Source: Evansella halocellulosilytica (GTDB lineage Bacteria; Bacillota; Bacilli; Bacillales; Salisediminibacteriaceae). Taken from it: 64,000 bases of DNA. Every line of letters begins with the position of its first letter. The stretch's first letter is position 1. Below are positions 57,080-64,000 of this stretch, piece by piece. The translations under genes were made by a program, and so were the position numbers. The notes beneath the pieces were generated by a model. It saw only the letters and a program-made list of their open reading frames with translations. It was not told where the DNA came from and did not search any database. Location: NCBI RefSeq assembly GCF_002335745.1, contig NZ_NIST01000001.1, positions 3,091,126 through 3,155,125 of the forward strand, given 5' to 3'.

Positions 57080-58402
57080 ATGGCTACAAAAATTACAATG
57101 CCTCAGTTAGGAGAAAGTGTAACTGAAGGAACGATTACAAAGTGGTTAGTACAACCAGGAGATCAAGTAAATAAATATGATCCATTAGCTGAAGTTATGA
57201 CAGATAAAGTAAATGCGGAAGTACCATCTTCTTATTCAGGAACGATTAAAGAACTGATTGCAGATGAAGATGAGACAATTGCTGTAGGAGAAGTTATTTG
57301 TACAATGGACGTTGAAGGTGAAGCTTCAGCAGAAGAAGAAGCTCCTCAACAAGAAGAAAAAACTGAATCAGATTCTAAACCTGCTGCAACAGAACAGAAA
57401 GATACATCAAGTAAAGGGCGATATTCACCTGCGGTTCTCCGTTTAGCTCAAGAAAATGATATTGATTTAGAACAGGTGGAAGGCAGCGGACGAGGAGGTC
57501 GAATTACACGAAAAGATTTGCTGGCAATTATCGAAAGTGGTGACCTTCCTAAAAAAGAAACAGGTGCAAAAACGTCTCGTGAAGCAGCAGAACAACCAGC
57601 TGCTGCTGAAATGGATCCAAATCAAACAGCACCAAAATTTGATGCACCGCCCGCTGCGGCAAAACAACCAAAAGGAGAAGCGACATCTACGCCTCAGGGA
57701 AGAGCAGAAGAAATTCCGGTTAGTGGAGTTCGAAAAGCGATTGCCAATAACATGGTTAAATCTAAGCACGAAGCTCCTCATGCATGGATGATGGTTGAAG
57801 TAGATGTAACGGACCTAGTGAAATATCGTAATAAAGTAAAAGATGAATTTTTCTCAAACGAAGGAATCAAGTTAACATTCCTTCCATTCTTTGTAAAAGC
57901 AACGGTTGATGCATTAAAGAAATATCCAGAGATCAATTCATCGTGGGCTGGCGATAAAATCGTTCGTTATAAAGATGTACACATGTCAATGGCTGTAGCA
58001 ACTGAAACAGATCTTTTCGTACCAGTCATAAAGCATGCTGATGAAAAAACAATTAAAGGGTTAGCGCGAGAGATTAACGACTTAGCGAAAAAAGTGCGCA
58101 ATAATTCACTGACGTCAGCAGATATGCAAGGCGGTACATTTACGATTAATAACACAGGTTCATTTGGTTCTATTCAATCAACACCAATTATTAATCACCC
58201 GCAAGCTGCGATTCTGTCAGTAGAGTCAATTGTAAAACGCCCTGTTGTATTAGAAAATGATGCAATTGCTGTAAGGCATATGGTTAATCTTTGTATGTCT
58301 CTAGACCATCGTGTTTTAGATGGACTGATTTGTGGTAAGTTTATGGCTCACATTAAAAACAGCTTAGAAAACATGAATGAAAAGACAGTTTCACTTTATT
58401 AA
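57080..58402 (+). CDS. bkdB: Branched-chain 2-oxo acid dehydrogenase E2 (lipoamide acyltransferase)
   Basis: 440 aa: lipoyl domain 1-80 with lipoyl-lysine K43 (EVMTDKVNAEVPS), acidic Glu/Ala/Gln linker, E1/E3-binding domain (about 115-150; SPAVLRLAQENDIDLEQV), Ala/Pro linker, and catalytic domain with the C-terminal SLDHRVLDG histidine motif. ATG 57080 follows AAGGAGGTG. Last gene of the bkd operon; lipoate comes via LipM. Confidence 0.96.
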   Translation: MATKITMPQLGESVTEGTITKWLVQPGDQVNKYDPLAEVMTDKVNAEVPSSYSGTIKELIADEDETIAVGEVICTMDVEGEASAEEEAPQQEEKTESDSKPAATEQKDTSSKGRYSPAVLRLAQENDIDLEQVEGSGRGGRITRKDLLAIIESGDLPKKETGAKTSREAAEQPAAAEMDPNQTAPKFDAPPAAAKQPKGEATSTPQGRAEEIPVSGVRKAIANNMVKSKHEAPHAWMMVEVDVTDLVKYRNKVKDEFFSNEGIKLTFLPFFVKATVDALKKYPEINSSWAGDKIVRYKDVHMSMAVATETDLFVPVIKHADEKTIKGLAREINDLAKKVRNNSLTSADMQGGTFTINNTGSFGSIQSTPIINHPQAAILSVESIVKRPVVLENDAIAVRHMVNLCMSLDHRVLDGLICGKFMAHIKNSLENMNEKTVSLY

Positions 58403-58429
58403 GTATAACTTGTCAAACCAAATAACATT

Positions 58430-58530
58430 TAGTCTGGGATAAAACCCAGTTAAAAAGTGTGGCCCTCACCGTTTTGATGAGGGCTATTTCTTATTTGTCA
58501 GGTATTCATATTTGGGGTTGGTTGTTTGAC
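58430..58530 (+). repeat. Dispersed repeat family 1, copy E, behind bkdB
   Basis: TAGTCTGGGATAAAACCCAG head, hairpin from GGCCCTCACC and TGATGAGGGC, then TTATTTGTCAGGTATTCAT and a TTGGGGTTGG tail. Same order as copy A at 4820-4920. It probably terminates the bkd operon. Confidence 0.83.
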
Positions 58531-58686
58531 CTTTATTCAAAATTAGACTCGCTTTTTACTTGAACTTGGTTACAAAAACCAGACTCTTATTCACGTTTAT
58601 GGATTAGGTACCTATTTTTATAAACGATTAGAATAATCATCATCATTCCAGTAAATACTAGCCGAAAAATGAGAGGTGTACGTTAG

Positions 58687-59145
58687 ATGAAGAAACTACT
58701 TACTTGTGTTTTTGTTTTAAGTATTGTCCTTTTCAGCAGCGCTTTTTTAAATGATGAAGTAGGTGCTGATGTTGGAGAAGTCGGTGGGGCGGAAATATCT
58801 AATAAAGAATATCATGAAATAAGCTACCGCCATGAGGCGATCAGACCTCATATTGAATTTTATTATGAATTAATGATAGAGAAATATCATCCAGAGTTGA
58901 AAGAAGAATGGAAAGAAACGTTAAGAGAAAGAGAAACGATTTTGAAGAAATTAAAAGAAGTTCAAAAAGAAGGAAAATCATATGATCATGAACAAATGAA
59001 CGAAGAGTGGTTGAATAAGCATCAAAAAACTCATCAACAATTACTAAATGCCGTAAAAAAACGAGATGGGGAAGCGATCAAAGCTTTACTTCCAAAAATA
59101 ATTGATCTTCATAAGGACTGGAACAAGATGCACAAAGATATATAA
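58687..59145 (+). CDS. Secreted helical protein of unknown function
   Basis: 152 aa with a signal peptide (about residues 1-20; LLTCVFVLSIVLFSSAFL) and a Glu/Lys/His-rich, probably all-helical mature part without cysteines. ATG 58687 follows AGAGGTG. It lies between the bkd operon and the zinc lipoprotein gene. I do not recognise the family; the several histidines (for example HKDWNKMHKD at the end) could bind metal, but that is only a guess. Confidence 0.78.
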   Translation: MKKLLTCVFVLSIVLFSSAFLNDEVGADVGEVGGAEISNKEYHEISYRHEAIRPHIEFYYELMIEKYHPELKEEWKETLRERETILKKLKEVQKEGKSYDHEQMNEEWLNKHQKTHQQLLNAVKKRDGEAIKALLPKIIDLHKDWNKMHKDI

Positions 59146-59181
59146 TATTTAATGGCTTATCTCTAATCGTAGTCATTCTTA

Positions 59182-59210
59182 TTTACAAATCGTAAACTTT
59201 ACGATATAAT
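59182..59210 (+). promoter_or_regulatory. Zur-controlled promoter
   Basis: TTTACA (59182-59187), 17 bases, TATAAT (59205-59210). Within the spacer, ATCGTAA-ACT-TTACGAT (59189-59205) is a perfect inverted repeat identical in plan to the B. subtilis Zur box AAATCGTAATNATTACGATTT. Zur bound with zinc would cover the whole promoter. Confidence 0.9.
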
Positions 59211-59261
59211 CTTTTTTGGGTTCTAGTAAAGCGGAATCGTTACGAAAGGGGAAACAGACTT

Positions 59262-60410
59262 ATGAAAAGATTATCGTTATTTATTTCAATGTTACTAGTA
59301 CTTACTACTTTTTTAGCTGCTTGTGGGGAGCCTGAAGAAGATGCTGATCAAGGTGATAGTGAAGAAGTCTTAGACGAAAACGATGTCACAGACGAACACG
59401 ATGTTTTAGAGGTTTATACGACTCTATATCCACTAGAAGACTTTATTAATCGTATTGGTGGGGAGTATGTAGACGTCCATAACATTGTACCAATTGGTTC
59501 TGATGCACATACTTTTGAACCAACTGCAAATCAAATGATAGAGATTGCTGAGGCAGATTTATTTATTTACAATGGGGCTGGTTTTGAAGGATTTGCAGAT
59601 CAAGTAAAAGAAACTGTTGATTCTCACGATGTTAAAGTCTTAACTGCTGCCGATGGGATTGACTTGATAAGTTATGATCATGACCACGATCACGATCATG
59701 ACCACGATCACGGACATGAAGAAGATGACCACGATCACGATCATGACAACGGTCACGGACACGAAGAAGATGACCACGATCACGATCATGACAACGGTCA
59801 CGGACATGAGGAAGATGACCACGACCATGATCATGACAGCGGTGACGGACATGAGGAAGATGACCATGACCATCATCATGAGCATGGTGATGAAGATCCA
59901 CACGTATGGTTAGATCCGGTTCGTTCAATTGAACTAGCTGAAAACATAAAAGCTTCTTTAATCGAAATACTACCTGACTTAGAAGAAGAGTTTGAGACAA
60001 ATTTTGAACAATTAAAAGAAGACCTTGAAAAGTTAGATGAAGAATTCACTAACTTCACAAATGAAATGACAAAAGATACAATTGTCGTGTCTCACGCTGG
60101 ATACGGTTATTGGGAAGATCGTTATGGTATTCATCAAATAGGGATAGCTGGAATTTCTCCAACAAATGAACCATCGATTAGTCAAATACAAGATATAATT
60201 ACTCATATGGATGAGAACGAAATCGAATATGTGATGTTTGAACAAAACATTCCGGTAAATATTGCGGAAACAGTTCGTGATGAAGTTGGAGCTGAAGCTC
60301 TTTGGATTCATAACTTAGAAGCTTTGACTGAAGAGGATGTAGAAGAAGGAGCAGATTATTTCAGTTTAATGAGAGACAATTTAGAAACGTTGAAAACAGC
60401 TTTGCAATAA
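59262..60410 (+). CDS. Zinc-binding lipoprotein (ZnuA/AdcA-type ABC substrate-binding protein)
   Basis: 382 aa: signal peptide with lipobox LAAC (Cys21), acidic linker, then a TroA/ZnuA fold with YPLEDFINRIGGEYVDV, the metal His in GSDAHTFEPT, DPHVWLDPVRS and VVSHAGYGYW. Between about residues 140 and 210 sits a His/Asp/Glu loop of four 15-residue repeats of the EEDDHDHDHDNGHGH type, as in zinc-specific ZnuA. ATG 59262 follows AAGGGG, behind a Zur box. No permease or ATPase gene is adjacent. Confidence 0.93.
   Translation: MKRLSLFISMLLVLTTFLAACGEPEEDADQGDSEEVLDENDVTDEHDVLEVYTTLYPLEDFINRIGGEYVDVHNIVPIGSDAHTFEPTANQMIEIAEADLFIYNGAGFEGFADQVKETVDSHDVKVLTAADGIDLISYDHDHDHDHDHDHGHEEDDHDHDHDNGHGHEEDDHDHDHDNGHGHEEDDHDHDHDSGDGHEEDDHDHHHEHGDEDPHVWLDPVRSIELAENIKASLIEILPDLEEEFETNFEQLKEDLEKLDEEFTNFTNEMTKDTIVVSHAGYGYWEDRYGIHQIGIAGISPTNEPSISQIQDIITHMDENEIEYVMFEQNIPVNIAETVRDEVGAEALWIHNLEALTEEDVEEGADYFSLMRDNLETLKTALQ
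59671..59895 (+). repeat. In-frame tandem repeat coding the His-rich zinc loop
   Basis: A 45-base unit (15 codons) repeated about four times, each unit built on GACCACGATCACGATCATGA and differing by a few bases. The length can change by slippage without loss of frame. Confidence 0.85.
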
Positions 60411-60412
60411 TT

Positions 60413-60465
60413 AATAAGGGCTGCCAAAAGAAGAGTTGCTTCTTTTGGAACAGCTCTTATTTTTA
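60413..60465 (+). terminator. Terminator after the zinc lipoprotein gene
   Basis: AATAAG-GGCTG-AAAAGAAG pairs with CTTCTTTT-CAGCT-CTTATT, followed by Ts. Confidence 0.9.
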
Positions 60466-60585
60466 TAGGTAAGGGAAATAGATGACTTGTAGAGTAAAAT
60501 CTAATGAAAAGTAAACTTACGAATGGTAAAGTGTACGTATACAGTGTAAAATAGAATTAATGCAATATAAAAGGGGTGTTTTCAC

Positions 60586-61014
60586 ATGGATTTTCAATTA
60601 TTTATGAATGACGTCGTGCAAACTGCACGTAAAGAAATGGTCGAAGCAGGTTATGAACAATTAACGAATCCGGAAGAAGTTGATGCTGTATTAGGTAAAC
60701 CGGGAACAACTTTTGTGATGATTAACTCAGTTTGTGGCTGTGCAGGTGGTATTGCTAGACCTTCTGCACAATATATGAAAAACTACGAAGTTCAAGCAGA
60801 TAACTATGTTACCGTATTTGCTGGACAGGACCGTGAAGCTACAGCACAAGCTAGATCTTATTTTGAAGGGTATGAACCGTCATCTCCTTCGTTTGCTCTT
60901 GTAAAAGACGGGAAAATTCAAACGATGATTGAAAGACATGAGATTGAAGGTTATGAACCAATTGAAGTTGTACAGAAGCTAGAACGAGCATTTGATGAAT
61001 ACTTTAAAAAGTAA
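60586..61014 (+). CDS. brxB: Bacilliredoxin BrxB (YqiW)
   Basis: Removes bacillithiol from mixed disulfides on proteins. 142 aa thioredoxin-like protein with the CGC motif (C50, C52) in [17 protein letters not shown] 60586 follows AAGGGG. It lies after the bkd operon as yqiW does in B. subtilis. Its presence implies that the cell makes bacillithiol. Confidence 0.95.
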   Translation: MDFQLFMNDVVQTARKEMVEAGYEQLTNPEEVDAVLGKPGTTFVMINSVCGCAGGIARPSAQYMKNYEVQADNYVTVFAGQDREATAQARSYFEGYEPSSPSFALVKDGKIQTMIERHEIEGYEPIEVVQKLERAFDEYFKK

Positions 61015-61041
61015 AAATGAATCAAGTGATCATTCTCAATA

Positions 61042-61073
61042 AGAAAAGAGAGGTGGAAGCCTCTCTTTCTTTA
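61042..61073 (+). terminator. Terminator after brxB
   Basis: AAAGAGAGG and CCTCTCTTT stem, then Ts. Confidence 0.88.
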
Positions 61074-61134
61074 TGCTATAATTCTTTTCGCAATGATAAC
61101 AATGTATGAGTTAATAATAAGGAGTGTAAGAAGA

Positions 61135-61491
61135 ATGGATGCTTTATACACACAAATTCAAAAATATTTAAATCTTGGAGAAGAAATTCCTTTTGAGGAA
61201 TTTGAAAATTATTATAAGAAAGTGATTGACCGTTTTAATGAAGAAGCTGATTCATTTAATGAGGACGAGCTCTGGAAAGCTTTATTTATTTCCGAAAATG
61301 TCATGTCTAATGCAGAATCGCGAGCAAAAGAGACGAAAGGCTCTAAATCGAAAAAATACAAGAAAATGGCACAGCGTTTGTCGTTATGGGCACAAAACTT
61401 TACTGGACGTTTAGGGCAGATGGGTTATACAAAAGAGGAAATGAATGAACGGTTTGAAAAGATGTTTGATGACTATGAAAACGAATCATAA
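61135..61491 (+). CDS. Hypothetical small helical protein
   Basis: 118 aa, highly charged, probably all-helical and cytoplasmic; begins MDALYTQIQKYLNLGEE. It has a basic patch in the middle (ETKGSKSKKYKKMAQR) and an acidic end. ATG 61135 follows AAGGAG at nine bases; the frame from 61093 lacks a ribosome site. Family not recognised. It lies just upstream of tRNA-Arg. Confidence 0.8.
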   Translation: MDALYTQIQKYLNLGEEIPFEEFENYYKKVIDRFNEEADSFNEDELWKALFISENVMSNAESRAKETKGSKSKKYKKMAQRLSLWAQNFTGRLGQMGYTKEEMNERFEKMFDDYENES

Positions 61492-61543
61492 TGGAAGGCA
61501 TAAGTCAAACTTAAATTTTTTTCCATTCATATTAAATTTTAGC

Positions 61544-61572
61544 TTGATTTTATTGTTAGGAATTGCTATACT
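61544..61572 (+). promoter_or_regulatory. Promoter of tRNA-Arg
   Basis: TTGATT (61544-61549), exactly 17 bases, TATACT (61567-61572). Transcription would begin near 61580. Confidence 0.75.
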
Positions 61573-61581
61573 GCAATAGTA

Positions 61582-61600
61582 CAGACGGATTTGCCGTCTG
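61582..61600 (+). other. Leader hairpin before tRNA-Arg
   Basis: CAGACGG and CCGTCTG form a perfect 7-bp stem that would be at the very 5' end of the tRNA precursor, six bases before the mature end. Possibly a processing signal. Confidence 0.6.
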
Positions 61601-61605
61601 TTGTA

Positions 61606-61680
61606 GCGCCCATAGTGAAATGGATATCACACGAGATTTCGGCTCTCGCGTTCTGGGTTCGAATCCTGGTGGGCGCGCCA
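61606..61680 (+). tRNA. tRNA-Arg (anticodon UCG)
   Basis: 75 bases including an encoded CCA. Cloverleaf: acceptor GCGCCCA/TGGGCGC, D stem GTGA/TCAC, anticodon stem CGAGA/TCTCG around TTTCGGC (anticodon TCG, reads CGA), T stem CTGGG/CCTGG with one G-U and one U-G pair around TTCGAAT, discriminator G. B. subtilis also has a tRNA-Arg in this area. Confidence 0.93.
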
Positions 61681-61693
61681 TATTACATAATTC

Positions 61694-61726
61694 AACTCCT
61701 TGCATAACATGCTAGGAGTTTTTTTC
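61694..61726 (+). terminator. Terminator after tRNA-Arg
   Basis: AACTCCT and AGGAGTT with a 13-base loop, then seven Ts. Confidence 0.9.
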
Positions 61727-61815
61727 TTTTCTTCAAATCATAATAACAATAATGAATTGCCCGAAGTTAGGTTCGATCTGGAATTGTAGCTTTATACATG
61801 AAAGGAGGTAAGTTT

Positions 61816-62784
61816 GTGTTTCGAATTGGTTATCGAACGATCAAAACAGCATTAGGTGCTGCAATTGCGATTGGTATTGCACAATGGTTAAACTTAGAGT
61901 TTTTTGCTTCTGCAGGTATTATTACAATATTATGTATTCAAAAAACAAGGAGAAAATCTTTGCAAATGTCATGGGCAAGATTGTTATCTTGTATGATCGG
62001 AATCATTTTTGCTTCTTTTTTGTTTGAGGTGATAGGCTATAATCCTATAGCTATGGGTGTCTTATTGCTTTTATTTATTCCTGTTACTGTATTAGTGAAG
62101 GTTCAAGCAGGCATTGTGACAAGTTCAGTCGTTATTTTGCATTTATATACTTACGGTACCGTGAACAGTAGTATTATTTTAAACGAACTTTCCCTTATTA
62201 TTATTGGGATCGGATGTGCGTTATTAATGAATACATATATGCCAAGTGTTGAGTCTGGCCTTGAAAAGATGCAGCAGGAATTAGAAAACAAGTATACAAA
62301 GGTGTTTCGTGAATTTGCTATTTATATTAAGAATGGTGAAAGTGATTGGGATGGAAGAGAAATTACCGAATCAGCTGAACTTCTAACGAAAGCTAAAAAT
62401 GCCGCATTACAAAACTTAGAAAACCACATCCTAAGGTATGACGATCAGTATTACCATTATTTTAAGATGCGTGAAAAGCAGCTGGACATCATTGAACGGA
62501 TGATGCCTTTATTAACGGCGGTAGACATTAAATTGAAACAGGGGGAAATGATTGCTGAATTCCTTACTGAACTAAGTGAAGGGGTACATTCAGAGAATAC
62601 TGCTTATGTATTTATTGAAAAGCTCAAAAAACTGCGATCGTCTCTTAAAGGAATGCCGTTACCTGAAACGAGAGAGGAGTTTGAAGCACGCTCTGCTTTA
62701 TCACATTTACTAAATGAAATGGAACAATATTTAATTATTAAGAGTCATTTTAAACCTGTAAAAAAATATTCAATGTTCCGATGA
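61816..62784 (+). CDS. yqjA: Aromatic acid exporter family protein (YqjA, DUF939)
   Basis: 322 aa: five to six membrane helices in residues 1-145, then a helical cytoplasmic domain. This is the ArAE_1/DUF939 layout and the B. subtilis YqjA position. GTG 61816 is the start; AAAGGAGGT at 61801-61809 precedes it by six bases, so the ATG at 61798 overlaps the ribosome site. The exported compound is not known. Confidence 0.88.
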   Translation: MFRIGYRTIKTALGAAIAIGIAQWLNLEFFASAGIITILCIQKTRRKSLQMSWARLLSCMIGIIFASFLFEVIGYNPIAMGVLLLLFIPVTVLVKVQAGIVTSSVVILHLYTYGTVNSSIILNELSLIIIGIGCALLMNTYMPSVESGLEKMQQELENKYTKVFREFAIYIKNGESDWDGREITESAELLTKAKNAALQNLENHILRYDDQYYHYFKMREKQLDIIERMMPLLTAVDIKLKQGEMIAEFLTELSEGVHSENTAYVFIEKLKKLRSSLKGMPLPETREEFEARSALSHLLNEMEQYLIIKSHFKPVKKYSMFR

Positions 62785-62839
62785 ATATTTATCATTAATT
62801 TCGTGACTACTAAAGGTAAAAAGAAAGGCAGTGACATTG

Positions 62840-63349
62840 ATGTATTCTATTCTCCTTTCTTTTCTCCTAATCATCTCGCCAATCTGGCCGTTAGGCGAAA
62901 ATCCTTTAGTAGGGGATCCGTATCTCATTGTAAAGAAGTCTACAAATGAATTGGCATTTATTGTTGATGGCGAAGTGAAACAAACGTTTCGTGTTGCAAC
63001 TGGCAGAAAAGAATTTCAAACCCCGGAAGGTGAATATACGATCACAGTTAAAGCTATAAATCCATATTATCGTAAATCTGATATTCAAGGTGGAGATAAA
63101 AAGAATCCATTGGGAACAAGGTGGATTGGATTTGATGCGGGTGGCACTGAAGGACGCACTTATGGAGTACATGGTACAAATAAACCATCATCAATCGGGT
63201 ATTATGTTACTCAAGGTTGTGTACGGATGAGAAATGAAGATGTTGAAATACTATTTGAAGAAGTCCCTTTAGGAACCAGAATATATATTACGACGAGTAA
63301 TGATTCATTTGAAGAACTCGGTAAGGAAATGGGTGCAGTGAAACAATAA
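62840..63349 (+). CDS. L,D-transpeptidase (YkuD domain)
   Basis: 169 aa: N-terminal hydrophobic signal or anchor (about residues 1-17), then a YkuD domain with the catalytic histidine in VHGTNKPSSIG and cysteine in GCVRMRNED. Cross-links peptidoglycan stem peptides, often in spores or in stress. ATG 62840 fits GAAAGGCAGTGA five bases upstream. In B. subtilis yqjA is followed by the related gene yqjB. Confidence 0.9.
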   Translation: MYSILLSFLLIISPIWPLGENPLVGDPYLIVKKSTNELAFIVDGEVKQTFRVATGRKEFQTPEGEYTITVKAINPYYRKSDIQGGDKKNPLGTRWIGFDAGGTEGRTYGVHGTNKPSSIGYYVTQGCVRMRNEDVEILFEEVPLGTRIYITTSNDSFEELGKEMGAVKQ

Positions 63350-63390
63350 ATGCAAGTACCATTTATAGACGATCAGCATAATACAAAAAA

Positions 63391-63445
63391 AGACAGCTCT
63401 TATTAAGCTGTCTCAGGCTGTTGAGAAAGTTTTCTCAATTTTTTT
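63391..63445 (+). terminator. Double hairpin terminator after the L,D-transpeptidase gene
   Basis: AGACAGCT/AGCTGTCT, then TTGAGAAA/TTTCTCAA followed by seven Ts; the second stem is the likely terminator. Confidence 0.82.
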
Positions 63446-63624
63446 AAAAAGAAAAGTATGATATCTCACGATCTCATCCCTCCCGGCGGACGCTTTCCAT
63501 GGGGTTTGTCTTCAACTAATTCTGACTCAGCGAAGCATCGTCAGAATGGATTTTCAGACTGCGCTGCGCCGCCTTTCGTTCTTCAATCAACCTAGAACAT
63601 CCATCGTTTCCTATTTAGAAATGA
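63446..63624. repeat. GC-rich repeat piece before the transposase fragment
   Basis: GGACGCTTTCCATGGGG at 63488 matches the element near 23162. It continues into ATTCTGACTCAGCGAAG and a near-inverse CGTCAGAAT. No gene; the join to the transposase frame lies about here. Confidence 0.55.
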
Positions 63625-64000
63625 TGGTTATTTTTTCATCTTGAAAGACAGTTAGAAAAAGAAATTGAGACAAATATTGCTTATCGATGGTTTTTAGGAT
63701 TAAGTCTAACTGATTCGGTTCCTCACCATTCCACCATAAGCTTCAATCGGCATAAACGGTTTAAAGAAACAGACATTTTTCAAGAGATATTTGATGAGAC
63801 CGTTCTTCTGGCTATGAAGCATCGTATGGTTGGCGGGAGAGCTTTATTTACTGATTCTACCCACCTTAAAGCCAACGCAAATAAGCGGAAATTCACTAAG
63901 AAGACGGTTCAAGTTGAAACACGCGTGTACATAGAAGATCTAAATAAAGCGGTTGAGGAGGATCGAAAAGCACATGGAAAAAAACCCTTACCGGAAACGT
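63625..64000 (+). pseudogene. 5'-truncated IS1182-family transposase, running off the window
   Basis: The open frame from 63625 has no start codon before about 63810. From 63643 it reads [20 protein letters not shown], then [15 protein letters not shown] and the first catalytic aspartate region [16 protein letters not shown], all typical of IS1182 transposases. About the first 80 residues of the family are missing, replaced by repeat sequence with stops. The right end lies outside the window. Confidence 0.88.

Noticed and set aside
59632..60000. Antisense frames opposite the His-rich loop
   Set aside because: They arise from the 45-base tandem repeat of the zinc lipoprotein gene; low-complexity His/Arg/Asp or Val/Met composition and no start signal.

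Overview
The window is a low-GC Gram-positive (Firmicutes) chromosome segment, almost certainly from a spore-forming Bacillaceae. Evidence: a complete spoIIIA operon, spoIVB and spo0A; strong AGGAGG-type ribosome sites with frequent TTG/GTG starts; and gene order that follows the Bacillus subtilis yqh-yqi-yqj region from gcvT to yqjA. An OLE RNA locus between ispA and dxs, together with a group IIC intron of the Oceanobacillus type, points to an alkaliphilic, halophilic or otherwise extremophilic relative (B. halodurans/Oceanobacillus-like). I cannot name a species.

Layout. 1-5.5 kb: start of a divergent SNF2-type helicase gene, a tandem glycine riboswitch with terminator, the glycine-cleavage genes gcvT-gcvPA-gcvPB, and a rhodanese. 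5.6-16.4 kb: lipM, a B12-dependent ribonucleotide reductase behind a paired NrdR-like operator, a small membrane gene, mntR, a patatin (yqhO), two membrane genes on the minus strand, yqhR, aroQ, yqhT and efp. 17-22.3 kb: spoIIIAA-AH, the mother-cell part of the SpoIIIA-SpoIIQ channel. 22.5-26.2 kb: an unknown gene, a repeat/transposase-relic gap, then accB-accC-yqhY. 26.4-36.9 kb: nusB, folD, xseA, xseB, ispA, OLE RNA, oapA, dxs, tlyA, argR, recN. 37-39.9 kb: spoIVB, a decayed catalase fragment, and spo0A with its vegetative and sigma-H promoters and 0A boxes.

40-47.7 kb is the accessory part: a DUF3137-LemA pair, a group IIC intron with its reverse transcriptase placed directly behind a terminator-like repeat, a nested tandem-repeat tract, and a three-gene envelope cluster (SteA-like, GT2, MraY/WecA-like). 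47.8-58.4 kb: the bkd branched-chain amino acid catabolic locus (bkdR, ptb, bcd, buk, lpdV, bkdAA, bkdAB, bkdB) with a textbook sigma-54 promoter, a BkdR-type upstream site and a cre-like site. 58.4-64 kb: a secreted protein, a Zur-controlled zinc-binding lipoprotein with a His-rich tandem repeat, brxB, a small unknown gene, tRNA-Arg(UCG), yqjA, an L,D-transpeptidase, and a 5'-truncated IS1182-type transposase running off the end.

Several dispersed repeat families fill the intergenic gaps. One begins GCTGGGACAAAACC and carries a terminator-like hairpin; it occurs five times, three of them directly behind operon ends. GC-rich elements interrupt the bcd-buk junction and the accB upstream region. 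The most noteworthy structures are the OLE RNA/OapA locus, the intron-in-repeat arrangement, the Zur operator filling the whole spacer of a near-consensus promoter, the mirrored NrdR-like boxes, and the decayed catalase beside spo0A.
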